Of a stretch of DNA of 64,000 bases, positions 54,608 to 63,811 are shown in pieces. The DNA is taken from contig NC_133898.1 in NCBI RefSeq assembly GCF_964199755.1, positions 110,121,847 to 110,185,846 of the forward strand, read 5' to 3'. The stretch comes from Larus michahellis (lineage: Eukaryota > Chordata > Aves > Charadriiformes > Laridae). The notes beneath the pieces are model-generated. The model was given only the letters and a program-made list of their open reading frames with translations. It was not told the DNA's origin and searched no databases. How positions within the stretch are numbered: position 1 is the stretch's first letter; the number at the start of each line of letters is the position of its first letter. The translations under genes and the position numbers were made by a program.

Positions 54608-57600
54608 AGCATTATGAGACCTCTAAACACTTTCTTCAATAAATGTAGGAGACAGAGAGGGTTATGTATACTGTCAAGACATGCTGGGTCATGCCTGTGT
54701 GAAAAATAATAGTATTTATAGGCTTCCCTATGGCCTAGATCTGAAGAATACTGCAGTTTTTTACGGTTATTTTTTCCACATAGGGACAAAAGTAATTGAT
54801 GGAGTCATAGTGCTTATCTGCATGTGGTTGATGGGGTGAATTCCCTTTCTCACTGGGTAATAGAACCTTACCCAGACAGTAAAGGATCGCATTGCCAATT
54901 CAGCCATGCACTTTATTATGCCACAATGTGATGGAGCATTCCTTTGGTGGACTTTCTGCAGGCAGAGATGACTGTGGGATTTGTAAGTGCCAATGTTTCA
55001 AATACTTTGTGAATAATTGCAGTCTGCTTTGCCCTTCATTTGCAATGGGAAGATGCAAGAGAAAGATTTTACTGTGGCTGGACTACAGTTTCCGCAACAG
55101 CTGTACTCCCAGCCTACAGCAACTGATGGCAGCACACGTAATGCATGGGAGGATCTCAGAGGCTAAAGTACTATTTGCAGACTTATTAGTGATAGTGGTG
55201 ATAACTCTGCCTGTGATTAAAAAAATCTATTAAATGATTGTTAGTGAAGTGTCATTTTAGGAAAAAAATTACTTGTCTTGTAAATCCATGCTGATTTTCG
55301 AAGACACTGTTGTGATGTGTATTTTCCAGTTCAGTTGCCTTCACTTACGGCCTTTGAAGAATCAGAATCCATGTAAGGATTGGTATTGTGGTGAGCATGT
55401 ATAAAATGAGAAATTCCTTATTTTAGGGAAATATAGATACCTCTTTCATAATTGCTGTAGTCTCTTCTGAAGGATAATTTGTGGATGTAATCTCATAAGA
55501 AAACTACACCTATGACAGTTGAAACTGCATAACCTTTGCTGGGAATAGTATGTGCCTCCGTAGGACAGTGATTTCCTAGAAGGGATTTCTAGCTCTAGTG
55601 TGTGCGGGAATCTGCACTGCACCTTCTTGATAATATCACCTGGGTAATAACAGCTGATACAACAGGAATATGACTGAGTGGATAGAATACCCCAAACTAT
55701 TCTGAAGGGTTTTGCCCAAAGCCTGATAGTGCTAGGAAGAAAGTAACAATGACCAAGTTTGCTTTAGATGACCTTCATCCCAATTAAATAATAACCAAGA
55801 AATTACCAAGGTACCTTTGAGAAAAGAAGTCAGCTTGAAAAGTAAAAAAAAGCTTGGAAATTTGTCATTGTGGGGAGAGACCTTGGAGTGAGTGTGACAG
55901 AACAGCAGCTTGGTCAGATGCCATAAGCATCCAGCTACTGGAGTGACAGTACAGGGGGCAACACTGAAACCCACGCCTCAGGTGTATGCATGTGAACTCA
56001 TGGCACGCTTTTTCATCAGTGTGTGGCTTGGCAGATTGAGAGGACATACATAAAAACAGAGAACCGCTGTCTCCATCAGGAGCTGTGGGTAAGTATGGGG
56101 AGTTTGTCCAAAAGTGAGGGTATGTGGTGTGGATGCAGGAGGGAACACGTGTGTCTTTCGAACAGGATCTCCAGAGGAGTGGTGGCAAGGAGGAAAACAC
56201 ACCTGCAGATGTTGCTGTGTGTAGGATTGTGGTAGGTAGCTTTTAAAAGCAGAAGTGACATTGATCACAAAGAATTTGCATTTCAAGGGTAAAAAGAGAA
56301 GAAAGAAGAGGAATGATGAATGTGGGATAGACAGGCAAAGAGGAGAGCAGCCTGATACATAGCCATCAACAGAAAAAATGGGGAAGGGTAGAAAAACTGG
56401 GCAAATGTAACATAGTGGTTGACACAAAGTACAGTGCACATCGGTCCAGAGAGGGAGGAAAAGCCATGCAGCACTTTGGATGATTGCCAGCCAAAAAGGA
56501 ACTGCATAATTGGAAAATGAAATACACTTAAGGGGAGTTTTTGTGAAAACCCATATTGACAGAAAAAAGCCCCAACACATCCTGTGAAAGTGACTGGAAC
56601 TTGTCCTTGCAAACATAAGAAACCTCAATGAAGGAGAGCCATGTGCTGCTGACAGAAGCTGCTTCCAATTCAGATGAGCAGTATTGTAAAATTTGTAAGG
56701 GAAGAAAGTGGGGGAGGTGAGGGGATTTCTTTGAGTGGGGACTGGCCGTTTTCGGGGAGGCTCAGCAAGCTTGGACAGTGGGGGGTGAGGTGAAGGCATA
56801 CCAGTGCTCTGCATTGAGGAAGTTAGAAGCTGTTCACAGGAGGAGAGCTTACATGCAGCTGATGAGATAAAGTATTCATGTCTGCTTCTGCTTTTCTTGC
56901 TTTTTTTCTTCCAGCAGTCTAGATTTTAGCAGCAGGGAAAAAGAGAAGTTGCTTTAATGAAACAAGAGCAAAACATAATTCTTACTGGCACTAATCACAG
57001 CTGCTTGAAAGACTGAATGTCTGCTAAAGGAGATTTTCTCAACCCCTTTATTTCAGGAAAGATGTGCGTGACAGCACTCTGAGTATTCTCACCTGTACTT
57101 CGCTCTTTATATCAATGATGTGTGTGTTTACGTCTTCTTAGAATAGAAACCTCCCCTAACCTGAATATTCACGTCCCTTGGTTTGCCAAAGATGAAGTGT
57201 AAATGCTGGAAGTGTCTCCCTGCAACAGCAATTCACTATGCAAAAACCTGTCCTGTTAGCTTCTTATTTCCCTAGCAGGGAAAGTAATGGAGGGCAATTG
57301 CCTCCTCGAGAACAGAAACCTCCCAGTACAGTGCTCATGTTCTAAACAAGATAAACTCTTAGCATTAGTACATGAATGACTGAGGTAAACTAAAGCCTAC
57401 TAAAGATTAAATATGCGATTATTCTTCAGTAGAGTCGCTCCAACTATGTTTATTATCTGATTTGGACATGATGGTAAAATGAGCCTTGGAATTAATTAAA
57501 GACATTGGTTTTAAGTTTGACACTAATGTCACCAGAGTCAGGGTAGGGTGGCTACTAGAAGAGAACTATACCATTCAGTCACTTATCTTTATTTACTTGG

Positions 57601-58266
57601 TAGAACAGGTATAGCAAATGGGTAGCAAATCCTGCTTCATGAGCACGCCTTCCCCCCTCCCCCCAACATACACATGTACATAGAAATCAGAGATTCAGCC
57701 TGACCAGTTAAGTACCAACGGGGAAGCAAGGTGCTTGCTCTGACGGGTTATGTGCTGCATGCATGGCAGACAGCTCAGCTGCACACGTGGTAGTTCCTCT
57801 CCTTGCACTTTTGCTTCTATAGATGTCAGACATCTGCATGTGATGACTCACTTTCAAGCTGCTATTGCCCTAATTATTTATTGCTTTCTAATGGTTTTGC
57901 TAATCGTGTAGCCTCAGATCAGCTCTTGAACTTCCTCCATCACTGAGGCCAATTAGTGGTTGCTACTTATTGCAGTTTATGTCACCTTCCAGGGTCTGCC
58001 CTGGTGTGTTTCAGAAAAATGGGTACATTTGTTTTCTGTGTCCCACCAGATTAATGTGATCACCTTGTGCTGAGCAGGTGTAGTCAAGTCTCCTTGTTCT
58101 GTCCGGTGTTTCAAGTGCTTCTAGTCAATAGCCAACCAGTTTGTGGGCAACCAGAAGCAGTCTGTTGCACAGGTTAGCTGTGTTTCTGCTGAGTAATATG
58201 ACAGCTGAAAAAGGTTTAAACCAATTGTCTGCAAAGTCTCCAGGTATTACCACCCCAACCTATTGC
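54608..58266. other. non-coding DNA between two retroviral insertions
   Basis: No known gene was recognised. The left part (54900-55240) has a 113-codon plus frame with no recognised domain. The middle holds the long minus-strand frame listed separately. The right part is AT-rich with short C runs near 57651-57663. Confidence 0.5.
55978..56814 (-). other. unassigned 278-codon open frame
   Basis: The longest open frame in the window outside the retrovirus. Its translation is rich in Ser, Pro, Phe, Leu and His and has hydrophobic stretches, but shows no domain, signal peptide or family I recognise. The plus strand is purine-rich here, which depletes stop codons on the minus strand, so chance is a good explanation. 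No promoter, splice signal or polyadenylation pattern supports a gene. Confidence 0.2.
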
Positions 58267-58604
58267 TGTCCTGGTTCCGGCGGGGATAGGGTTAATTTTT
58301 CCTGGTATTCCATGCCATGTGAGCCACGCCCACCCTGAGCTGCCGGGGGAGGGGGCAGGAAGTCGCCGCTTGGAGCGGGCTGGGGCGTCCCGGGTCCGGT
58401 TGGTGAGTGGCGGTTCCGTAATCGTGTTTGTATATGCCTCTGTCCGTGTTATTGTTGTTTGCTTGTTCCCTTTGCTGTTCTGTTAAACTGCCTTTGTCTC
58501 AACCCAAGAGTCTTGCTTTTTTTTCTTCTGATTCTTCCCGTATTGGGAAGGCGCGAGCGAGCGGCACGTGGCTCTTTGTTGCCGTCTGAGGCTAAACCAC
58601 GACA
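58267..58604 (+). repeat. 5' LTR of the endogenous retrovirus
   Basis: About 338 bases from TGTCCTGGTTCC to AACCACGACA, with terminal TG and CA. It resembles an LTR type common in songbirds. A TATA-like word (tgtatatgcc) lies near 58429-58438. A GTTAAACTGCC word near 58483-58493 stands where related copies carry a polyadenylation signal, so the signal looks degenerate here. The middle (58330-58410) is GC-rich and probably holds promoter elements. Confidence 0.88.
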
Positions 58605-58612
58605 GTCCTTTT

Positions 58613-58630
58613 TGGCGCCCAACGTGGGGC
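58613..58630 (+). other. primer binding site, tRNA-Lys type
   Basis: TGGCGCCCAACGTGGGGC is the standard 18-base complement to the 3' end of tRNA-Lys(1,2). It starts 8 bases after the CA end of the LTR; most retroviruses leave only about 2. Either the LTR end is placed a few bases short or this family has a longer gap. Confidence 0.9.
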
Positions 58631-58726
58631 TCGAAGGGTTGAGATAACGACAGAATTCAACTAGAGCTTGAAAAAACGAATGTGTTGTATGCGTTTATTG
58701 TATTAGGCAAATAGTCGCTGGTCACC

Positions 58727-59698
58727 ATGTTGCTTGGTTTGTTCTCATGGCTGTGTTATGTGAATTCCTATATGGCTTATGTACTCCTTCCGATGATTTT
58801 TGTTACTTCTGGGAGAGGGATGAGGATTATCATTTTGTTGTCCTGTGCAATATCTGTTTATGATATGATAATATCACTTGTTAGACAGTTACTTTGGGGC
58901 TTTTATGTGCTGTTGCTGTCCTGTCCGTACCTTGGGCATCGTCTCTCAGAATTTATTAATAATTACACCCAGTCTGTGGGGGAAACAGGGGGGGACACTT
59001 TCCCCAGCTCTTTTGCCTCCCTTTTCTCCTTCGGGTCAGGTATGGCAGCTTTTGAGAATTTTGAATATCCTTGGGATACTCAAACCAGCCTGGTCCTATT
59101 GTTATGTCTGCTGAATGTTTTCCACGTCCTGTTTAAGGTTAAACAGCTATTTAAGACTACTACCCAGAGATCTGCTCCGAGGCTGGATAGTCAGGGGTGG
59201 CACGGCATGTGGGAGAGCATGGGCAGGTACCTAGAGAACTACTCGCCTCCAGTGGTCTGGGACTTCACCCCTGAACAATTACAGGACCCTGATAAAGTGG
59301 TAGAATATTTGAAGGGAAAATGCTGTGGCTATTCTAGAGAGGCACAACTCACCACGCTGTGCTGGGCCCTGGCCAGTATCTACCAGGCACTGCTCAGAAT
59401 TATGCAGCACCCTCAGGGGGAAGAGATGGAGACCAGACCAGCAGCCACTGTGGCTGCTGCAACCCCTGCGACGGACACTGCGGCTACTGCAACCCCTGTG
59501 GCAGCCACTGCCGCTGAACCAGGGAATCAACCCGTGCCAGTATCAGTTGCCCCCATACAGAAGAAGAAGTACCCAAAGAAATCAGTTCGCTTAGCAAGAG
59601 ATGATGATGAACCAGGGCCATCACGAGAGCAGGAGGAAGAGGCAGAACCAGAGATAATTACTCGATCCCTATCCTTGAGTGAGCTGCGGGATATGTGA
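58727..59698 (+). CDS. gag leader region with hydrophobic N-terminus
   Basis: 323 codons from an ATG 97 bases after the primer binding site to a TGA at 59696-59698. The first 66 residues contain three hydrophobic stretches (about 2-26, 33-50 and 51-66) and a fourth lies near 121-136. This is membrane-protein-like and unusual for Gag, which normally starts with a soluble matrix domain. Residues about 150-235 look globular. An Ala/Thr/Pro-rich linker follows (about 236-268), then a lysine cluster and an acidic tail. The reading frame stays open past the stop and continues as gag, so the TGA may be a lesion in a longer polyprotein, or a true end of a separate leader protein. No database comparison was possible. 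Confidence 0.7.
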   Translation: MLLGLFSWLCYVNSYMAYVLLPMIFVTSGRGMRIIILLSCAISVYDMIISLVRQLLWGFYVLLLSCPYLGHRLSEFINNYTQSVGETGGDTFPSSFASLFSFGSGMAAFENFEYPWDTQTSLVLLLCLLNVFHVLFKVKQLFKTTTQRSAPRLDSQGWHGMWESMGRYLENYSPPVVWDFTPEQLQDPDKVVEYLKGKCCGYSREAQLTTLCWALASIYQALLRIMQHPQGEEMETRPAATVAAATPATDTAATATPVAATAAEPGNQPVPVSVAPIQKKKYPKKSVRLARDDDEPGPSREQEEEAEPEIITRSLSLSELRDM

Positions 59699-60055
59699 AA
59701 AGATTTTAGCCGACTTTCAGGCGAGCACATTGTCACCTGGCTGCTCCAGTGCTGGGATAACGGGGCCAGTAGCCTGGAATTAGAGGGTAGGGAGGCCAGG
59801 CAGCTGGGATCCCTGTCTAGGGAAGGCGGTATTGACAAGGCAATTGGGAAGAAGACCCAAGCCCTCAGCCTCTGGAAACGACTCCTGTTAGGCGTGAGGG
59901 AGAGGTACCCCTTCAGTGAGGATGTTGTATGTCAACCAAGCAAGTGGACTACCATGGAAAGAGGTATCCAGTACCTGAGAGAATTAGCCGTGCGGGAGAT
60001 GATTTATTATGACTTTGACAATGCAGACTTACCCACAGACCCTGCTGAGGTGTAA
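59699..60055 (+). pseudogene. gag middle segment between two stops
   Basis: The same frame as the leader continues for 118 sense codons until TAA at 60053-60055. The segment is rich in Leu, Trp, Arg and Glu and looks like a helical capsid-type region, but no major homology region could be assigned with confidence. It has no good start codon of its own near its 5' end. It is annotated as a broken part of gag. Confidence 0.6.
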
Positions 60056-60067
60056 TGCACAAGGCCC

Positions 60068-60625
60068 ATGTGGCGGAAGTTTGTACGGAGCGCACCATCA
60101 TCATATGCCAACTCACTGGCAGTAATGGAATGGAAAGGTGAAGAGGGACCAACGGTGGATGAGGTGGCTGGCCGGCTCCGGCGATATGAAGAAAGTCTCT
60201 CTTCCCCCCTTGTCTCAGCTGTGGAGAAACTGTCACGGAAGGTCCAGCAACTTGAAGAGAATATGTCCTACTCCCCACCTGTACGGGCCAGCGTCTCAGC
60301 TATTAGAAGCAGGCATTTCCCCACTCAAGAGAGAGAGTACAGAGGGTACACACCACGAGGCACCCTGTGGTTCTACCTGCGTGACCACGGAGAGGACATG
60401 AGGAAGTGGGATGGACAACCTACTTCGACCCTGCGGACACGGGTACAGGAGTTGCAAGGAAGGACAACCATAAAAGGGGATCCCTCCAGGAAAAGTGCCG
60501 CCCCAGTTTCCAGTGGGCAGTTCCCCAGACAGAGCAGAAGACCTGATCTTGCTTCTGATCCTCTTGAAGGAACTTCCAAGTCATTTATGCAAGAAGTGAG
60601 TAATGGATACTATGATGAGTATTAG
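60068..60625 (+). CDS. gag C-terminal segment
   Basis: 185 codons from ATG to TAG (60623-60625), in the same frame as both the gag leader and pol. It contains a short heptad-like helix (VEKLSRKVQQLEENM, about residues 57-71), then a basic, Ser/Pro-rich C-terminal part. It has no cysteine, so there is no CCHC zinc knuckle of the orthoretroviral nucleocapsid kind. That fits ERVL/spuma-like Gag, which binds nucleic acid through basic regions. The ATG is probably internal to the original gag and not a natural start. Confidence 0.65.
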   Translation: MWRKFVRSAPSSYANSLAVMEWKGEEGPTVDEVAGRLRRYEESLSSPLVSAVEKLSRKVQQLEENMSYSPPVRASVSAIRSRHFPTQEREYRGYTPRGTLWFYLRDHGEDMRKWDGQPTSTLRTRVQELQGRTTIKGDPSRKSAAPVSSGQFPRQSRRPDLASDPLEGTSKSFMQEVSNGYYDEY

Positions 60626-60631
60626 GGGGGC
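60623..60631 (+). other. gag-pol junction: UAG followed by a G run
   Basis: The gag stop TAG is followed by GGGGGG, and the next codons are already the pol frame. Gag and pol are therefore in one frame separated only by a UAG-G context, as in gammaretroviruses, where the ribosome reads through the stop at low rate. There is no slippery heptamer needed or seen at this place. Confidence 0.6.
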
Positions 60632-63600
60632 CCTGCCTCTGGCCAGGTGGAGGAAAGGGACAACCGGGTTTATTTGACGGTGTGGATTCGATGGCCTGGC
60701 ACATCAGACCCACAGGAGTATAAGGCTCTAGTGGACACGGGTGCACAGTGTACTTTAATACCATCAAGCTATAGAGGGGCAGAACCCATTTGTATTTCTG
60801 GAGTGACAGGGGGATCCCAAGAGTTGACTGTACTGGAGGCAGAAGTGAGCCTAACTGGGAATGAGTGGCAAAAACATCCCATTGTGACTGGCCCAGAGGC
60901 TCCATGCATCCTTGGTATAGATTACCTCAGGAGAGGGTATTTTAAGGACCCAAAAGGGTACCGTTGGGCTTTTGGCATAGCTGCCTTGGAGACGGAGGAA
61001 GTTAAACAGTTGTCTACCTTGCCTGGTCTCTCAGAGGACTCTGCTGTTGTGGGGTTGTTGAGGGTCGAAGAACAGCAGGTGCCAATTGCTACCACAACGG
61101 TGCATCGGCGGCAATATCGCACTAACCGAGACTCTCTGATTCCCATCCATGAGCTGATTCGTCAACTAGAGGTTCAAGGAGTGATCAGCAAGACTCGCTC
61201 ACCCTTTAACAGGCCCATATGGCCGGTGCGAAAATCTAATGGAGAGTGGAGGCTAACTGTAGACTACCGTGGCCTGAATGAAGTCACGCCACCACTGAGC
61301 GCTGCTGTGCCGGACATGCTAGAACTCCAGTACGAACTGGAGTCCAAGGCAGCCAAGTGGTATGCCACAATTGATACAGCAAATGCATTCTTCTCAATCC
61401 CTTTGGCGGCGGAGTGCAGGCCACAGTTCGCTTTCACTTGGAGGGCCGTTCAATACACCTGGAATCGACTGCCCCAGGGGTGGAAACACAGCCCCACCAT
61501 TTGCCATGGACTGGTCCAGACTGCACTGGAACAGGGTGAAGCTCCAGAACATCTGCAATACATTGATGACATCATTGTATGGGGAAACACAGCAGAAGAA
61601 GTTTTTGAGAAAGGGAGTAAAATAGTCCGAATCCTTCTGAAAGCTGATTTTGCCATAAAACGAAGTAAGGTCAAGGGACCTGCGCAGGAGATCCAGTTTT
61701 TAGGAACAAAATGGCAAGATGGATGCCGTCAGATTCCAATGGATGTGATCAATAAAACAGCAGCTATGTCTCCACCAACTAGTAAAAAGGAAACACAAGC
61801 TTTCTTAGGCATTGTGGGTTTTTGGAGAATGCATATCCCAGATTACAGTCAAATTGTAAGCCCTCTGTATCAAGTAACCTGGAAGAAGAATGATTTTAAA
61901 TGGGGTCCTGAGCAACGACAAGCTTTTGAACAAATCAAACAGGAAATAGTCCATGCAGTGGCCCTGGGGCCAGTCCGGGCAGGACAAGATGTTAAAAATG
62001 TGCTCTACACCGCAGCCGGGGAGAACGGCCCTACCTGGAGCCTCTGGCAGAAAGCACCAGGGGAGACCGGAGGTCGACCCCTAGGGTTTTGGAGTTGGGG
62101 ATACAGAGGATCCGAAGCCCGCTACACTCCAACAGAAAAAGAGATATTGGCAGCATATGAAGGGGTTCGAGCTGCTTCGGAAGTGGTTGGCACAGAAGCA
62201 CAGCTCCTCTTAGCACCTCGATTGCCGGTGCTCGGTTGGATGTTCAAAGAAAGGGTCCCCAGCACACATCATGCAACTGATGCTACATGGAGTAAGTGGA
62301 TTGCACTGATCACGCAGCGAACTCGAATGGGAAACCCCAGTCGCCCAGGAATTCTGGAAGTGATCATGGACTGGCCAGAAGGCAAGGATTTCGGAATGTC
62401 ACCAGAGGAGGAGGTGACGCGTGCAGAAGAGGCCCCACCATATAATAAACTGCCAGAAAATGAGAAGAAATATGCCCTGTTCACTGATGGGTCCTGCCGG
62501 ATTGTGGGAAAGCATCGAAAGTGGAAGGCTGCTGTGTGGAGTCCTACACGACAAGTTGCAGAAGCCAGTGAAGGACAAGGTGAATCGAGCCAGTTTGCAG
62601 AGGTGAAAGCCATTCAGCTGGCTTTGGACATTGCTGAGCGAGAAAAATGGCCAGTACTTTATCTCTACACTGACTCATGGATGGTGGCAAATGCTCTCTG
62701 GGGGTGGTTACAGCAGTGGAAGCAGGGAAATTGGCAGCGCAGAGGCAAACCCATCTGGGCTGCTGAAGTATGGAAAGATATTGCTGCCCAGATAGAGGAT
62801 CTGGTTGTGAAAGTACGCCATGTAGATGCCCATGTACCGAAGAATCGGGCCACGGAGGAACATCAGAACAACCAGCAAGTGGATCGGGCTGCTAGGATTG
62901 AAGTGGCTCAGGTGGATCTGGACTGGCAACATAAGGGTGAACTATTCATAGCTCGGTGGGCCCATGACTCCTCAGGCCATCAAGGAAGAGATGCGACATA
63001 TAGATGGGCTCGTGACCGAGGAGTGGACTTGACCATGGACACTATTGCACAGGTCATCCATGAATGTGAGACATGCGCTGCAATCAAGCAAGCCAAGCGT
63101 TTGAAGCCTCTTTGGTATGGAGGGCGATGGCTGAAATATAAATATGGGGAGGCCTGGCAGATTGATTGTATCACACTGCCACAAACCCGTCAAGGCAAGC
63201 GCTATGTGCTCACAATGGTGGAAGCAACCACTGGATGGCTGGAAACATACCCTGTGCCCCATGCTACTGCCCGGAACACTATCCTGGGCCTTGAAGAGCA
63301 AGTCCTGTGGCGACATGGTACCCCAGAGAGAATTGAGTCGGACAACGGGACTCATTTCCGAAACAGCCTCATAGACACCTGGGCCAAAGAGCATGGTATC
63401 GAGTGGGTATATCACATCCCCTATCACGCACCACCCTCTGGGAAGATAGAACGATACAATGGATTGTTAAAAACTACACTGAGAGCAATGGGTGGTGGGA
63501 CTTTAAAACACTGGGATACACATTTAGCAAAAGCTACCTGGCTAGTTAACACCAGGGGATCTAACAATCGGGCTGGCCCTGCCCAATCAAAACTTCCACG

Positions 63601-63811
63601 TACTGTAGAAGGGGATAAAGTCCCCGTAGTGCACATGAAGAATATGCTAGGGAAGACAGTCTGGGTTAGTCCTGCCTCAGGCAAAGGCAAACCCATCCGT
63701 GGGATTGCTTTTGCCCAAGGACCTGGGTGCACTTGGTGGGTGCTGCGGCAGGATGGGGAAGTCCGATGTGTACCTCATGGGGATCTCATTTTGGGTGAGA
63801 ATAGCCAATGA
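60626..63811 (+). CDS. pro-pol polyprotein: protease, RT, RNase H, integrase
   Basis: Open from 60626 to TGA. No ATG lies near the 5' end (60647 is GTG), so it is made as a Gag-Pol extension. Numbering from 60647: aspartic protease with LVDTGAQ (DTG 30-32) and a GIDYL motif at 90-94; reverse transcriptase with LPQGW (275-279) and YIDD (305-308); RNase H with TDGS (Asp 614), YTDS (Asp 676) and VDAH (Asp 727); integrase with a zinc finger (His 773, His 778, Cys 807, Cys 810) and catalytic Asp 840, Asp 899, Glu 935, an exact D,D-35-E spacing. A C-terminal SH3-like segment follows. No dUTPase was seen. All catalytic residues are present and no frameshift or stop occurs. The sequence style is that of avian ERVL-like pol. 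Confidence 0.93.
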   Translation, partial: GGPASGQVEERDNRVYLTVWIRWPGTSDPQEYKALVDTGAQCTLIPSSYRGAEPICISGVTGGSQELTVLEAEVSLTGNEWQKHPIVTGPEAPCILGIDYLRRGYFKDPKGYRWAFGIAALETEEVKQLSTLPGLSEDSAVVGLLRVEEQQVPIATTTVHRRQYRTNRDSLIPIHELIRQLEVQGVISKTRSPFNRPIWPVRKSNGEWRLTVDYRGLNEVTPPLSAAVPDMLELQYELESKAAKWYATIDTANAFFSIPLAAECRPQFAFTWRAVQYTWNRLPQGWKHSPTICHGLVQTALEQGEAPEHLQYIDDIIVWGNTAEEVFEKGSKIVRILLKADFAIKRSKVKGPAQEIQFLGTKWQDGCRQIPMDVINKTAAMSPPTSKKETQAFLGIVGFWRMHIPDYSQIVSPLYQVTWKKNDFKWGPEQRQAFEQIKQEIVHAVALGPVRAGQDVKNVLYTAAGENGPTWSLWQKAPGETGGRPLGFWSWGYRGSEARYTPTEKEILAAYEGVRAASEVVGTEAQLLLAPRLPVLGWMFKERVPSTHHATDATWSKWIALITQRTRMGNPSRPGILEVIMDWPEGKDFGMSPEEEVTRAEEAPPYNKLPENEKKYALFTDGSCRIVGKHRKWKAAVWSPTRQVAEASEGQGESSQFAEVKAIQLALDIAEREKWPVLYLYTDSWMVANALWGWLQQWKQGNWQRRGKPIWAAEVWKDIAAQIEDLVVKVRHVDAHVPKNRATEEHQNNQQVDRAARIEVAQVDLDWQHKGELFIARWAHDSSGHQGRDATYRWARDRGVDLTMDTIAQVIHECETCAAIKQAKRLKPLWYGGRWLKYKYGEAWQIDCITLPQTRQGKRYVLTMVEATTGWLETYPVPHATARNTILGLEEQVLWRHGTPERIESDNGTHFRNSLIDTWAKEHGIEWVYHIPYHAPPSGKIERYNGLLKTTLRAMGGGTLKHWDTHLAKATWLVNTRGSNNRAGPAQSKLPRTVEGDKVPVVHMKNMLGKTVWVSPASGKGKPIRGIAFAQGPGCTWWVLRQDGEVRCVPHGDLILGENSQ

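Noticed and set aside
60922..63732. Minus-strand open frames of up to 151 codons inside pol
   Set aside because: They are antisense shadows of the long coding pol frame.
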